Shown here piece after piece: positions 1 to 6,898 of a DNA stretch of 44,864 nt. Source of the stretch: Nostoc sp. JL34 (lineage in GTDB: Bacteria; Cyanobacteriota; Cyanobacteriia; Cyanobacteriales; Nostocaceae); contig NZ_JABXKQ010000059.1 in the NCBI RefSeq assembly GCF_017114945.1, forward strand, positions 1 to 44,864. The letters run 5' to 3'. Numbering within the stretch: the first letter of the stretch is position 1; each line of letters begins with the position of its first letter. The notes under the pieces were generated by a model. That model had not been told where the DNA came from. It searched no databases and saw nothing but the letters and a program-made list of their open reading frames with translations. The translations under genes and the position numbers were made by a program.

Positions 1-78
1 TTGAATACCCCATTTTCAACCCTAAACTGTTTCAATGCACCTAATTTCTGTTGATTCTACTTGCTCGTCTAAAAGATA

Positions 79-888
79 TCAAATGGGTTCTATAGAGGGT
101 TCGGTTTCTAACCAACGAATCGCTTCTAAAAGGCGATCGCGGCGACCTACATCATTCCAGTGTTCCTGAAAGTTTTGTAATAACCAGCCTGACCCTTCAA
201 TCGCTAAAATCTTTTCAAAATGTAAACCCGCTTCTTCAACCTCTGCTCTGAGTTCTTCTGGATGATGAAAGAAGGTTTTTGTAAAGTAGCGAGGATGGTT
301 GTTTGGGTTGCGGTGTTGACCATCAATCAAATCTTGTTTAACAATCTCTACAAACTCTGGATCATCTAAATGTCCCCGAAATAATCCATCTAAGGTTGAA
401 GCAAAGCGAGAAACTCCCACCGCGAAAGCAAAACCTCCAGTTTTTAAGAGCCGATGAGTTTCACGCAAAGCAATAATCCGATCTGTGCGTTCAGTCAGAT
501 GATAGAGAGGCCCAAGTAAGAGAACAGCATCAACACTATTATCCGCCCGATTCAGTTGCCGAGCATCTCCAACAGCCAAACTAGCTAGAGGATATTCTGG
601 TTGAGCTTGAGACAAATGTCGGGCTTGCTCTATGTGCAAAGGAACTGTATCAATGAGATGGACTTCATAGCCCTGTTGAGCAAGCCAAAAAGAATAGACC
701 CCAGCGCCACCGCCAACATCGAAAATCACTGCGGGAGAAGGCGGTAGATAGCGGCTAATAAGTTCTTGGCTTCGGGCTAATTCCAGCAAACCTGCACCTT
801 TTGATAACCGCTCTTGCTCCCGACCACTGGCGTAATGGATTAACGCTTCATCTGCAAGCAGATTGTTTAATTCAGATAAATCTGACAT
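79..888 (-). CDS. class I SAM-dependent methyltransferase
   Basis: Predicted cytoplasmic methyltransferase of about 269 residues; the substrate is unknown. A Rossmann-type motif I (FDVGGGAGVYSFWLAQQGYE) lies near residue 55, followed by an acidic strand end (HLID) and a post-I region with AVGDARQL. The later LLLGPLYHLTE and LKTGGFAFAV stretches fit the motif IV to VI layout of methyltransferase family 11/25 proteins. The ATG at 888 is preferred because the longer reading starts with TTG and has no better ribosome binding site. The start overlaps the end of the upstream DUF120 gene by 17 bases, so the two are probably translated together. Family assignment is firm; the role is not known. Confidence 0.85.
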   Translation of the reverse strand: MSDLSELNNLLADEALIHYASGREQERLSKGAGLLELARSQELISRYLPPSPAVIFDVGGGAGVYSFWLAQQGYEVHLIDTVPLHIEQARHLSQAQPEYPLASLAVGDARQLNRADNSVDAVLLLGPLYHLTERTDRIIALRETHRLLKTGGFAFAVGVSRFASTLDGLFRGHLDDPEFVEIVKQDLIDGQHRNPNNHPRYFTKTFFHHPEELRAEVEEAGLHFEKILAIEGSGWLLQNFQEHWNDVGRRDRLLEAIRWLETEPSIEPI

Positions 889-1261
889 CGTGAATCTCAA
901 CTTCAATCAAATCATTATCTTTAAGGTTATATACCTCCCGAAGTTTCACATCGCAAGCTATCTCAATAATTGTTTTCGGATGATCTCCACTTTCAGTATT
1001 GTTTTTGTCTGTTCTTAAGATAAAAGCATCTCTGCTAAATATCTTACAGGGAACAATGCTTACAGAAACAGTCCCTCCATATTCTTCCTTTTCCAGACGG
1101 ATAACATTTTTTGGGAGATAGTAAGGTTGATCTAACTGAATATTTAAAGTTCCAGGAAAGAATTTCATTCCCGTTTTTCTCAAGTAATATTCTTGGAGTT
1201 TATCAATCCAGTAAGAAAAGTTTCCTAAACCAATAACAACCTTACCTTTCAAGATTTTCAT
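872..1261 (-). CDS. DUF120 / CTP-dependent riboflavin kinase-like protein
   Basis: A 129-residue protein with the pattern of the archaeal RibK (DUF120) family. It has an N-terminal GKVVIGLGNFSYW strand, the FFPGTLNIQL signature near residue 35, a basic strand ending in CKIF, a hydrophobic AFILR strand, and the closing IIEIACDVKLREVYNL followed by LKDNDLIEVEI. Archaeal members transfer phosphate from CTP to riboflavin to make FMN. Bacteria normally use the ATP-dependent RibF, so an archaeal-type gene here is unusual and may have another substrate or come from transfer. It overlaps the following methyltransferase by 17 bases, suggesting a two-gene unit. The fold family is likely; the reaction is inferred. 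Confidence 0.7.
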   Translation of the reverse strand: MKILKGKVVIGLGNFSYWIDKLQEYYLRKTGMKFFPGTLNIQLDQPYYLPKNVIRLEKEEYGGTVSVSIVPCKIFSRDAFILRTDKNNTESGDHPKTIIEIACDVKLREVYNLKDNDLIEVEIHDVRFI

Positions 1262-1387
1262 ATATCTTTATTTTGGGAAATAGGCTGGTATTTACATAGA
1301 TTTAACTTAATAGATCGTCAACTCCCAATCACTGCTGTTGCCATAAATTGTCTAATTTGGCTCATGCCTTACAGCTGCATTGACAAC

Positions 1388-1996
1388 TTAGAGGGGAGTG
1401 GCACTGATACCGCGCACAAAAATATCTACGCAGGTTTCGATATAGTCTTCACAGCTATAGCTACCTTGATTGAATTTTACACTGCGGCATAGCATTCCAG
1501 CTAACAGCATTCCTGTAAACATATCGACAGCCGGAAATGGATCGAGTTCTGCTCTGACGGTGCCTCGTTTCTGACTCGATTGCAGGTAAGCTACCAGTTT
1601 TTCCGCTAAAGGCTTGGCAGCTTCTTGAATCACTTGTTTAGCTGCCTCTGGATGACGTTTGGCTTCTCCAATGAAGGTACGAATTAAGTCCTCCTGTGTC
1701 TCTAGCATAGTATTATAAAGATGGGCATAGTGTTTTAAATCAATTTTTAGATCCTGCGTCCATGCTTCGGGGTGTGCAAGAGCTTCTGTCTGGAGTGCCA
1801 AAGCATTTTTCATTACTGCTCCCAGAAGTTGTTCTTTGCTAGCAAAGTGGCGAAATAAAGTCACCTCATTCACACCAGCAACACGAGCTATTTCTCTGGT
1901 AGTTGCTCCTTGAACACCTAAACTGGCAAATACCTGCAAGGCGGCTTCTATCAAACGTGTACGGGTGAGAGTTGATGAACGAATGGTTTTATGCAT
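1388..1996 (-). CDS. TetR/AcrR family transcriptional regulator
   Basis: A 202-residue repressor-type protein. The N-terminal helix-turn-helix covers roughly residues 10 to 57, with TRLIEAALQVFASLGVQGAT followed by TREIARVAGV and TLFRHFASKEQLL, the classical TetR signature. The C-terminal part is helical and would bind an unknown ligand. The neighbouring GNAT gene and the methyltransferase/DUF120 pair lie on the same strand, separated by gaps of about 115 and 126 bases, so they may be targets, but nothing shows this directly. An AAGTACTT palindrome 11 bases before the start codon could be an autoregulatory operator. Confidence 0.9.
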   Translation of the reverse strand: MHKTIRSSTLTRTRLIEAALQVFASLGVQGATTREIARVAGVNEVTLFRHFASKEQLLGAVMKNALALQTEALAHPEAWTQDLKIDLKHYAHLYNTMLETQEDLIRTFIGEAKRHPEAAKQVIQEAAKPLAEKLVAYLQSSQKRGTVRAELDPFPAVDMFTGMLLAGMLCRSVKFNQGSYSCEDYIETCVDIFVRGISATPL

Positions 1997-2006
1997 TTAT
2001 GCTGGC

Positions 2007-2014
2007 AAGTACTT
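2007..2014. promoter_or_regulatory. possible TetR operator (AAGTACTT palindrome)
   Basis: Perfect 8-base palindrome just upstream of the TetR start at 1996, within GCAAGTACTTACTTAC. TetR-family repressors commonly bind palindromes overlapping their own promoter. The palindrome is short and could occur by chance, so this is only a candidate. Confidence 0.2.
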
Positions 2015-2110
2015 ACTTACATCATAAGATTATGTAGAAAAAGTGGTTGTAATTTGGGGAAAATAATCTTGATGCCAGTATTTTTAAAGTTATTGAAAAT
2101 ATTTACCTTC

Positions 2111-2614
2111 TCAAATTGATTTCGGTGCGATAACTAATGATTTACTCATTTTAGTAACTGGAACAACTATCCCACTTCTTAAATAATGAGGTGCTTTTTG
2201 GATGGCAGTAAATCCTAGTCGTAAATAAAACCCTTCAGCATAAAGGCTAGCAGTTGTAATTACCTTATCTATACCTTGCTCAGTTGCTTCGTCACAAAAA
2301 TGTTGAACTAAAGCACGGCCAATTCCTTTACCTTGATATTTAGGATGGACATACAGCCCGATCAGTTCATCAACAATGAAACTAGCAAAACCTATAACAA
2401 CATCTCCCTCGATCGCAACCCAAAAAGATTCTGCTTTCATACTCTTCAAGATATTTGAACCATCAGGTTTGTCGCGGTAATTACGCCAAGCTAAAAGTTC
2501 TTTTTGGGTGTAGAAAGTTGCAGGCAGAGCTTTGATAGCAGCAATATGAATTGCACTCAGTGCCCAAGCATCTATTTCCTGGGCAGGTCGAAGAGATATT
2601 TCGTTAGCGTTCAT
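2111..2614 (-). CDS. GNAT family N-acetyltransferase
   Basis: A 167-residue acetyl-CoA-dependent acetyltransferase. The acetyl-CoA binding motif A is clear (LYVHPKYQGKGIGRALV, with the Q-x-x-G-x-G loop), preceded by the beta4 strand GFASFIVDELIGL and followed by ITTASLYAEGFYLRLGF, the usual motif B with the final YxxxGF element. The substrate cannot be told from sequence. It lies alone, 115 bases upstream of the TetR gene on the same strand. The start at 2614 begins the conserved ISLRPAQEIDAWAL domain edge and is well placed. Confidence 0.88.
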   Translation of the reverse strand: MNANEISLRPAQEIDAWALSAIHIAAIKALPATFYTQKELLAWRNYRDKPDGSNILKSMKAESFWVAIEGDVVIGFASFIVDELIGLYVHPKYQGKGIGRALVQHFCDEATEQGIDKVITTASLYAEGFYLRLGFTAIQKAPHYLRSGIVVPVTKMSKSLVIAPKSI

Positions 2615-2658
2615 AGGCTCAGGGCTGGCATTCAGATTATACCATTTTGGATTGTGTA

Positions 2659-2838
2659 CTACTGAAGCAAGCTACGCACAGCGTCTCTTGCTTCGAGTGT
2701 TTCCGCCAGCATATATAATAATTGCGCCTTTGGTAATTTGACAAAGACTTCGTAGGGTTCCGTAAAATCTAACTGCGTCACATTTGGGAACAATACTATT
2801 CCAATGGATAGAGAAGAGATTTGTTCTGTAACAGTCAT
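2659..2838 (-). pseudogene. truncated DJ-1/PfpI family protein (N-terminal fragment)
   Basis: Reading leftward from an ATG at 2838 gives 59 residues. IGIVLFPNVTQLDFTEPYEV followed by FVKLPKAQ and LAETLEA matches the first beta-alpha-beta unit of DJ-1/PfpI (ThiJ) proteins, which are normally about 200 residues or more. The last ten or so residues (ARDAVRSLLQ) are encoded by a palindromic repeat at 2664-2694, and a stop follows at once. The nucleophile elbow and the rest of the domain are absent downstream. The sequence therefore suggests a gene cut short at a repeat. AGGG lies about nine bases before the ATG. Confidence 0.65.
2664..2694. repeat. palindromic interspersed repeat ending the PfpI fragment
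   Basis: GAAGCAAG at 2664-2671 is the inverse of CTTGCTTC at 2687-2694, with GCTACGCACAGCGTC between. This is the style of short palindromic repeats scattered in Nostoc genomes. It forms the 3' end of the truncated DJ-1/PfpI reading frame. Confidence 0.6.
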
Positions 2839-2914
2839 TATTTATACCCTTGTCCTCGAAAATCTTGAGCAAATTGTTCCCCCAACTTGCTCAATAGTAT
2901 AACTCCTGAAATAT

Positions 2915-2990
2915 AATCTCCGGTAATTTTATCGACAGAAAGTATAATAAACTTTAATCTCCGGTAAGTTTATCGATAAACCGTATATTA
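2915..2990. repeat. 41-bp-spaced direct repeat (AATCTCCGGTAA units)
   Basis: AATCTCCGGTAA occurs at 2915-2926 and again at 2956-2967, exactly 41 bases apart, and similarity continues for about 20 bases (TTTATCGA, then GTATA). The second copy contains the palindrome TTTATCGATAAA. It lies between the leftward PfpI fragment and the rightward DUF442 gene, where regulator sites would sit. The function is unknown. The rest of 2839-3160 holds no gene I can see. Confidence 0.45.
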
Positions 2991-3160
2991 TGGATAAAGC
3001 AATCAAATAACCTACCTCAAAAGACATATTTTGAAGTAATCAAGCAATATCTTGTGATATTTAGCTAATTTTGCCGTTTTTATTTGAATATCTTCTCAAA
3101 GCTTGCTTCCTTAGGGTATTTACCAAGCTGGAAGACATTAGAAAGTCAAAAGGAGTGAAT

Positions 3161-3646
3161 GTGATCAACGCCATACAAATTAACGAAAACTTGACAACCA
3201 CAGGACAAATTATACCGAAACAGCTTGAGCAAGCTATTCAAGAAGGTTTTAAGTCCGTTCTCAATCTGCGATCGCCTGATGAACTAGGATTTTCCAAAGA
3301 TGAGCAAAAAGTAGCAGAAGCATTGGGGCTGTATTATCAAAATGTTCCACTCAAGGTGGATCTGAAAAATTTGAATGAAGAGGTGATTACCAAAATCCTC
3401 ACGACACTCGAACAAATCCCAAAACCAGCAGTTGTCCATTGTGCCGCCGGTATGCGCTCGACTGGAATTGCGCTGCTGAGTATCGCTATCCAGGAAGGAT
3501 TAACACCAGAGGAAACCTTAACAAAAGCTAGAAATCTGGGCTTTGGATTCTTTGAACACGCTGGCGTTAGTCCCCGATTGAAGCAATTATTTGTGGACTA
3601 CGTTAACAAACACGCGAAGGTAGCTGTACCTGCTAGCTGCTCTTAG
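3161..3646 (+). CDS. DUF442 / dual-specificity phosphatase-like (rhodanese-type loop) protein
   Basis: A 161-residue protein of the DUF442 (beta-lactamase-hydrolase-like) family, distantly related to protein tyrosine phosphatases. It opens with the typical ENLTTTGQI strand, then SVLNLRSPDE, and carries the catalytic-type loop HCAAGMRS near residue 115. Cysteine and arginine are four residues apart (C-x4-R), as in rhodanese-like DUF442 proteins rather than the C-x5-R of true PTPs. I chose GTG at 3161 because AAAGGAG sits six bases upstream; the frame is open further upstream to a TTG at 3071 but has no such site. A strong terminator follows. The substrate is unknown; some relatives act in sulfide metabolism. 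Confidence 0.82.
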   Translation: MINAIQINENLTTTGQIIPKQLEQAIQEGFKSVLNLRSPDELGFSKDEQKVAEALGLYYQNVPLKVDLKNLNEEVITKILTTLEQIPKPAVVHCAAGMRSTGIALLSIAIQEGLTPEETLTKARNLGFGFFEHAGVSPRLKQLFVDYVNKHAKVAVPASCS

Positions 3647-3711
3647 GTGTTAGTCATTTCTAATTGTTATGTCCGAATAGAGTAGACGGCTACTATACAA
3701 ATCATTAAATT

Positions 3712-3750
3712 AAAAACTGCTCTTGCTAAAAGTAGACAAGAGCAGTTTTT
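3712..3750 (+). terminator. Rho-independent terminator of the DUF442 gene
   Basis: A perfect 14-base inverted repeat (AAAAACTGCTCTTG at 3712-3725 and its complement at 3737-3750) has an 11-base loop and ends in a T run. The A run on the other arm makes it able to stop transcription from both sides, which fits the convergent gene ending at 3774. Confidence 0.85.
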
Positions 3751-3773
3751 AATAGCAAAGCCAAAATAAAAAT

Positions 3774-4097
3774 TTAGGCATCTTCAAGTTCAAATTGAGC
3801 CACCGTAACGGCGTTAAAAGCGAAAGCTAAAACTAATGGCATCGGCGACTGAAACCAAAAGGTAAAAAGAACAGCTAGGATTGTGCCAGTTACTGCGGAC
3901 ATTGACCACAATCGTTCTTCAAAAGTCAGCCCTTTTTCGGCTTTAATCACTCTAAGAACATGAACTGGAATTGGTTCTGGCATTACCCCACCCGGAGGGA
4001 AAGCCCAGAAGTTGTTACGTCGCTCAACAAATAAATCTGTCCAGCCATTTTCTTGGCACCATGCCTCAATCCATTGAAGTGAGTAATGATTCATCAT
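3774..4097 (-). CDS. small conserved membrane protein of unknown function
   Basis: A 107-residue protein I do not recognise by name. The first half is soluble and aromatic (WIEAWCQENGWTDLFVERRN), with a short proline-rich stretch (AFPPGGVMPEPIPV). The second half has two hydrophobic segments, about residues 66-84 and 86-101, which could form a membrane hairpin. It converges on the DUF442 gene with the bidirectional terminator between them. Two ATG codons in tandem at 4097 and 4094 can both serve as start. It looks like a real gene because its composition is protein-like and the frame is isolated. Confidence 0.65.
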   Translation of the reverse strand: MMNHYSLQWIEAWCQENGWTDLFVERRNNFWAFPPGGVMPEPIPVHVLRVIKAEKGLTFEERLWSMSAVTGTILAVLFTFWFQSPMPLVLAFAFNAVTVAQFELEDA

Positions 4098-4699
4098 CGG
4101 GTTTGGGAGTTCGGTTTGTGGAAATTGTGTACTTGGTGAATGTAAACTCTTGGAGATTCCTGAAGAACTAACTAATCGCTATAAAATTAACGCTAATTAT
4201 CGAACTTTTAAGCTTTGTTAAGCAATTGAGACGCATATAATTTCGCTCAAACCTTGCTTTCATTAATTAAAAGACTAACAGTTGATTGGATCTGTTGAAT
4301 TTAAAAGACAACAAACTTTACTTGAAAAATGGAAAGTCAAGAATTGTAAATAACTCAGTGAGTATTACTGCTCAAGAAAACTCTTTATATCTTGAAATTC
4401 AAATCTAAAAATGAAGAATTGTGAACAAATCAATGATTGTGGGCGTAGCTCGTTATAGACATTGCTGTAACTCCTACTTAGTCATTTGCATCAGCATTTG
4501 GTAATAATTTTCCTGATATATAACTTTAGTGCGATCGCTCTTAAACTACCGCTCTCGATCGCAGGTTGTTCAGTCACACCCTTTTTGCGTTACAAAATAT
4601 TAAGCAAGGAAAATATACATCTTCCAAGTCCAGTAGCAAGATTGTGAGTCTCAATTAGGATGATCCAGTCTTGCTAATATTCAAATGCGGTAAGCTTAA
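4098..4699. other. gene-poor spacer
   Basis: This is about 600 bases of AT-rich sequence between divergent genes. I see no convincing reading frame. It holds a degenerate copy of the interspersed repeat at 4441-4465 and a HIP1 octamer near 4531. Promoters of the leftward 4097 gene and the rightward 4700 gene must lie here, but no clear -35/-10 pair stands out. Confidence 0.5.
4441..4465. repeat. degenerate interspersed repeat copy
   Basis: GGGCGTAGCTCGTTATAGAC followed by ATTGC resembles the ACGGGCGTAGC/GTAGACATCGC repeat found at several other places in this window, with several mismatches. It is probably an old copy. Confidence 0.4.
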
Positions 4700-5224
4700 A
4701 TGCAGCGATTAGACACCAAATTGACTCTCGATATGTTTTGGCGGCAAGGGTTGGCGTTCCTTCTGGGAATGATTATATGGTGTGTGGCTGATCCCGCACT
4801 GGCAGTAGACTGGACTCATCCATTGTCATTTAGCAATGCAGAGTTATCAAGACGTGATTTTTCTGGTGAAAGTTTGCAAGCTGCGGAGTTTTCTAACGCC
4901 AATATGGAAATGGCTAATTTTACAAACGCTGACTTGCGGGGAGCAGTCATGAGTGCTTCGGTGATGACAAAAGCAAATCTCCACGGAGCGGATTTAACTA
5001 ATGCAATGGTTGATCAGGTAAACTTGACTAAGGCAGATTTGAGCGATGCAGTTTTCAAAGAAGCTCTTTTGCTCCGTGCCATCTTTAATGATGTGAATAT
5101 AGACGGTGCAGATTTTACAGATGCAATTTTGGATAGGGCACAAATCAAAGAACTGTGCGAAAAAGCCAGTGGTGTAAATTCCAAAACAGGCGTGCAAACT
5201 CGTGATTCTCTAGGATGTCAATGA
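4700..5224 (+). CDS. exported pentapeptide-repeat protein
   Basis: A 174-residue protein with an N-terminal signal peptide (hydrophobic LAFLLGMIIWCVA, cleavage likely after DPALA near residue 36). About 20 pentapeptide repeats of the A(D/N)LXX type follow (for example ANFTNADLRGA, ADLTNAMV, ADFTDAILDRA), then a short Cys-containing tail. Such repeats fold into a right-handed beta-helix. Exported versions in cyanobacteria are often placed in the thylakoid lumen or periplasm; the function is unknown. The stop codon overlaps the purK ATG (ATGA), so the two genes are probably co-translated. Confidence 0.88.
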   Translation: MQRLDTKLTLDMFWRQGLAFLLGMIIWCVADPALAVDWTHPLSFSNAELSRRDFSGESLQAAEFSNANMEMANFTNADLRGAVMSASVMTKANLHGADLTNAMVDQVNLTKADLSDAVFKEALLLRAIFNDVNIDGADFTDAILDRAQIKELCEKASGVNSKTGVQTRDSLGCQ

Positions 5225-6375
5225 AGCGTGTTGGTGTAATTGGTGGCGGACAACTTGCCTGGATGATGGCGGATGCAGCACAGAAGCTAGGAGTAGAATT
5301 AGTAGTACAAACTCCAAGCGTTCACGATCCGGCCGTGTCTATTGCTCAGGAAATCGTTTTCGCCCCGGTAGATGATGCCAGTGCTACAGAAATATTAGCT
5401 CAAAAATGCGATGTCATTACCTTTGAAAACGAATTTGTTAACCTGCAAGCTTTATCTTTTTTAGCACAGCAAGGCGTTTGTTTTCGTCCCAAATTAGAAG
5501 CTTTAGCTCCTCTTTTAGATAAATATCATCAACGTTGCTATTTACGCGAATTGGGCTTACCAGTTCCTCAATTTTTCGCCCTTGACGAGGGAGAAAATCT
5601 TAAATCAAAAATAGAATATCTAGGTTTTCCAGCAGTCCTCAAATCCAGACGCCACGGTTATGACGGTCAAGGTACTTTCATAATTCAGGATTTTGCTACT
5701 TTAGAGCAAAAGCTAAGTTATGAAACCAAAACACAAACTTTAAATCAATCACTTTTCTTGTTAGAAGAATTTGTCCCTTTTGAACGGGAACTAGCAATAA
5801 TTGCAGCTCGTTCTGTAGAGGGAGAAATTGTCACTTACCCAGTGGTAGAAACTCAACAAGAACAACAAGTATGTCGGCGGGTGATTGCGCCAGCCGAGAT
5901 TACGCCCAATCAAGTAGCAGAAATCCAAGCGATCGCACATACTCTATTAAATAGCTTAGAAGTAGTGGGAATTTTTGGAATTGAACTGTTTCTCAGTGCT
6001 GATGGCAAAATTCTGGTAAATGAAATTGCACCGCGTACCCATAATTCTGGGCATTTTTCTCTTGACGCTTGCGAAACTTCCCAGTTTGAGCAACACCTCA
6101 GAGCCGTTTGTGGTTTACCTTTAGGAAATCCAGCTTTGCAGTGCGCTGGTGCTGTAATGGTCAACCTACTAGGGTATGAAAATTCTCACAGCGACTACCA
6201 AAGCCAGCGTCTAAAAATAGCAGAAATTCCCCAAGCGCACGTTCACTGGTATGGAAAGACAGAATCACGTCCTGGGCGAAAGTTGGGACATGTCACTGTT
6301 TTGCTGGATAATCAGAATCAAGAATCGGCGGACTCCATCGCCCACACCATAGAATCTATCTGGTATCCCAGATAA
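5221..6375 (+). CDS. purK: 5-(carboxyamino)imidazole ribonucleotide synthase
   Basis: PurK carboxylates AIR to N5-CAIR using ATP and bicarbonate, in purine synthesis; PurE then acts on the product. The N-terminal RVGVIGGGQLAWMM is the family signature. The ATP-grasp domain follows, with LKSRRHGYDGQG as the glycine-rich loop, EEFVPFERELA, GIFGIELFL and the metal-site NEIAPRTHNSGH. The length (384 residues) is normal. I chose ATG 5221, which overlaps the previous stop and has AGGA seven bases upstream; an in-frame ATG at 5215 is the alternative. The 6S RNA gene follows directly, the arrangement known in other cyanobacteria. Confidence 0.95.
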   Translation: MKRVGVIGGGQLAWMMADAAQKLGVELVVQTPSVHDPAVSIAQEIVFAPVDDASATEILAQKCDVITFENEFVNLQALSFLAQQGVCFRPKLEALAPLLDKYHQRCYLRELGLPVPQFFALDEGENLKSKIEYLGFPAVLKSRRHGYDGQGTFIIQDFATLEQKLSYETKTQTLNQSLFLLEEFVPFERELAIIAARSVEGEIVTYPVVETQQEQQVCRRVIAPAEITPNQVAEIQAIAHTLLNSLEVVGIFGIELFLSADGKILVNEIAPRTHNSGHFSLDACETSQFEQHLRAVCGLPLGNPALQCAGAVMVNLLGYENSHSDYQSQRLKIAEIPQAHVHWYGKTESRPGRKLGHVTVLLDNQNQESADSIAHTIESIWYPR

Positions 6376-6423
6376 ATAGATCGGAAAGTTTCGATATTGA
6401 ACACACAACATCTTTTGAAAAGC

Positions 6424-6429
6424 TATAAT
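6424..6429 (+). promoter_or_regulatory. -10 element of the 6S RNA gene
   Basis: A consensus TATAAT ends seven bases before the inferred 6S RNA 5' end at 6436. A TTGAAC at 6397-6402 is the best upstream -35 match, but the spacing of 21 is long, so the -35 is uncertain. Readthrough from purK is also possible. Confidence 0.6.
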
Positions 6430-6435
6430 GAGTGA

Positions 6436-6620
6436 GTTGCACTACGACGTTGGTGACTGCCATCAAGTTTTTTGATCTATGCCTTTAATGACAAGGGAGT
6501 CAACTGTTCTCGTGGCAGTATACCGGGCATGTACCCGGAAACTTTAAACGAGGAATTTAGGTTCCCACCTGGATAAACCCAGGTCATAAACTTAGGTAAA
6601 ACGGCGTCGCGGTGAACTTA
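6436..6620 (+). ncRNA. ssaA: 6S RNA
   Basis: This lies directly downstream of purK, the conserved position of the cyanobacterial 6S RNA gene. The 5' segment from 6436 (GTTGCACTACGACG) pairs with the 3' segment ending near 6617 (CGTCGCGGTGAAC) through G-C and G-U pairs. This gives the long closing stem of a transcript of about 185 bases, the usual length. Between the ends lie further hairpins, such as TACCGGGCATGTACCCGG and ACCTGGATAAACCCAGGT, and the unpaired middle expected for the bubble that mimics an open promoter. 6S RNA binds and holds the main sigma-factor RNA polymerase. The ends are my estimate and could move by a few bases. Confidence 0.88.
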
Positions 6621-6628
6621 AAATTATT

Positions 6629-6659
6629 AGCTCCCAAAGTTAGTTAGAACTTGGGAGCT
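6629..6659 (+). terminator. terminator hairpin behind 6S RNA
   Basis: AGCTCCCAA at 6629-6637 pairs perfectly with TTGGGAGCT at 6651-6659 around a 13-base loop, followed by a modest T-rich stretch (TTAGTTGTT). It fits the stop of 6S RNA transcription. Confidence 0.7.
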
Positions 6660-6898
6660 TTAGTTGTTAAAATCAGTATTACTTATAAGACCAATCAGAA
6701 ATTCAAAACTAAAAATCTGAAACTACGCAGATTAAGCATTTTAGCTGTATTAATCAAACAAATTTGAGCTTTATTGTAGAGACATTGCAATATAACCTCT
6801 GACTAAAAACAAAATCTGTATACCTTGATTCTAAATTAGGTATCGTTCAGAGTTAAGATGACAAAATTGCGTTAAATTGTGGTTAAAGCTACAAAAAA
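6660..6898. other. AT-rich spacer before the M16 pair
   Basis: No reading frame or strong motif seen. It presumably carries the promoter of the M16 peptidase genes. Confidence 0.4.

Noticed and set aside
2672..2872. 66-codon frame on the minus strand overlapping the PfpI fragment
   Set aside because: The overlapping frame from 2838 shows clear DJ-1/PfpI similarity, so this one is a shadow.
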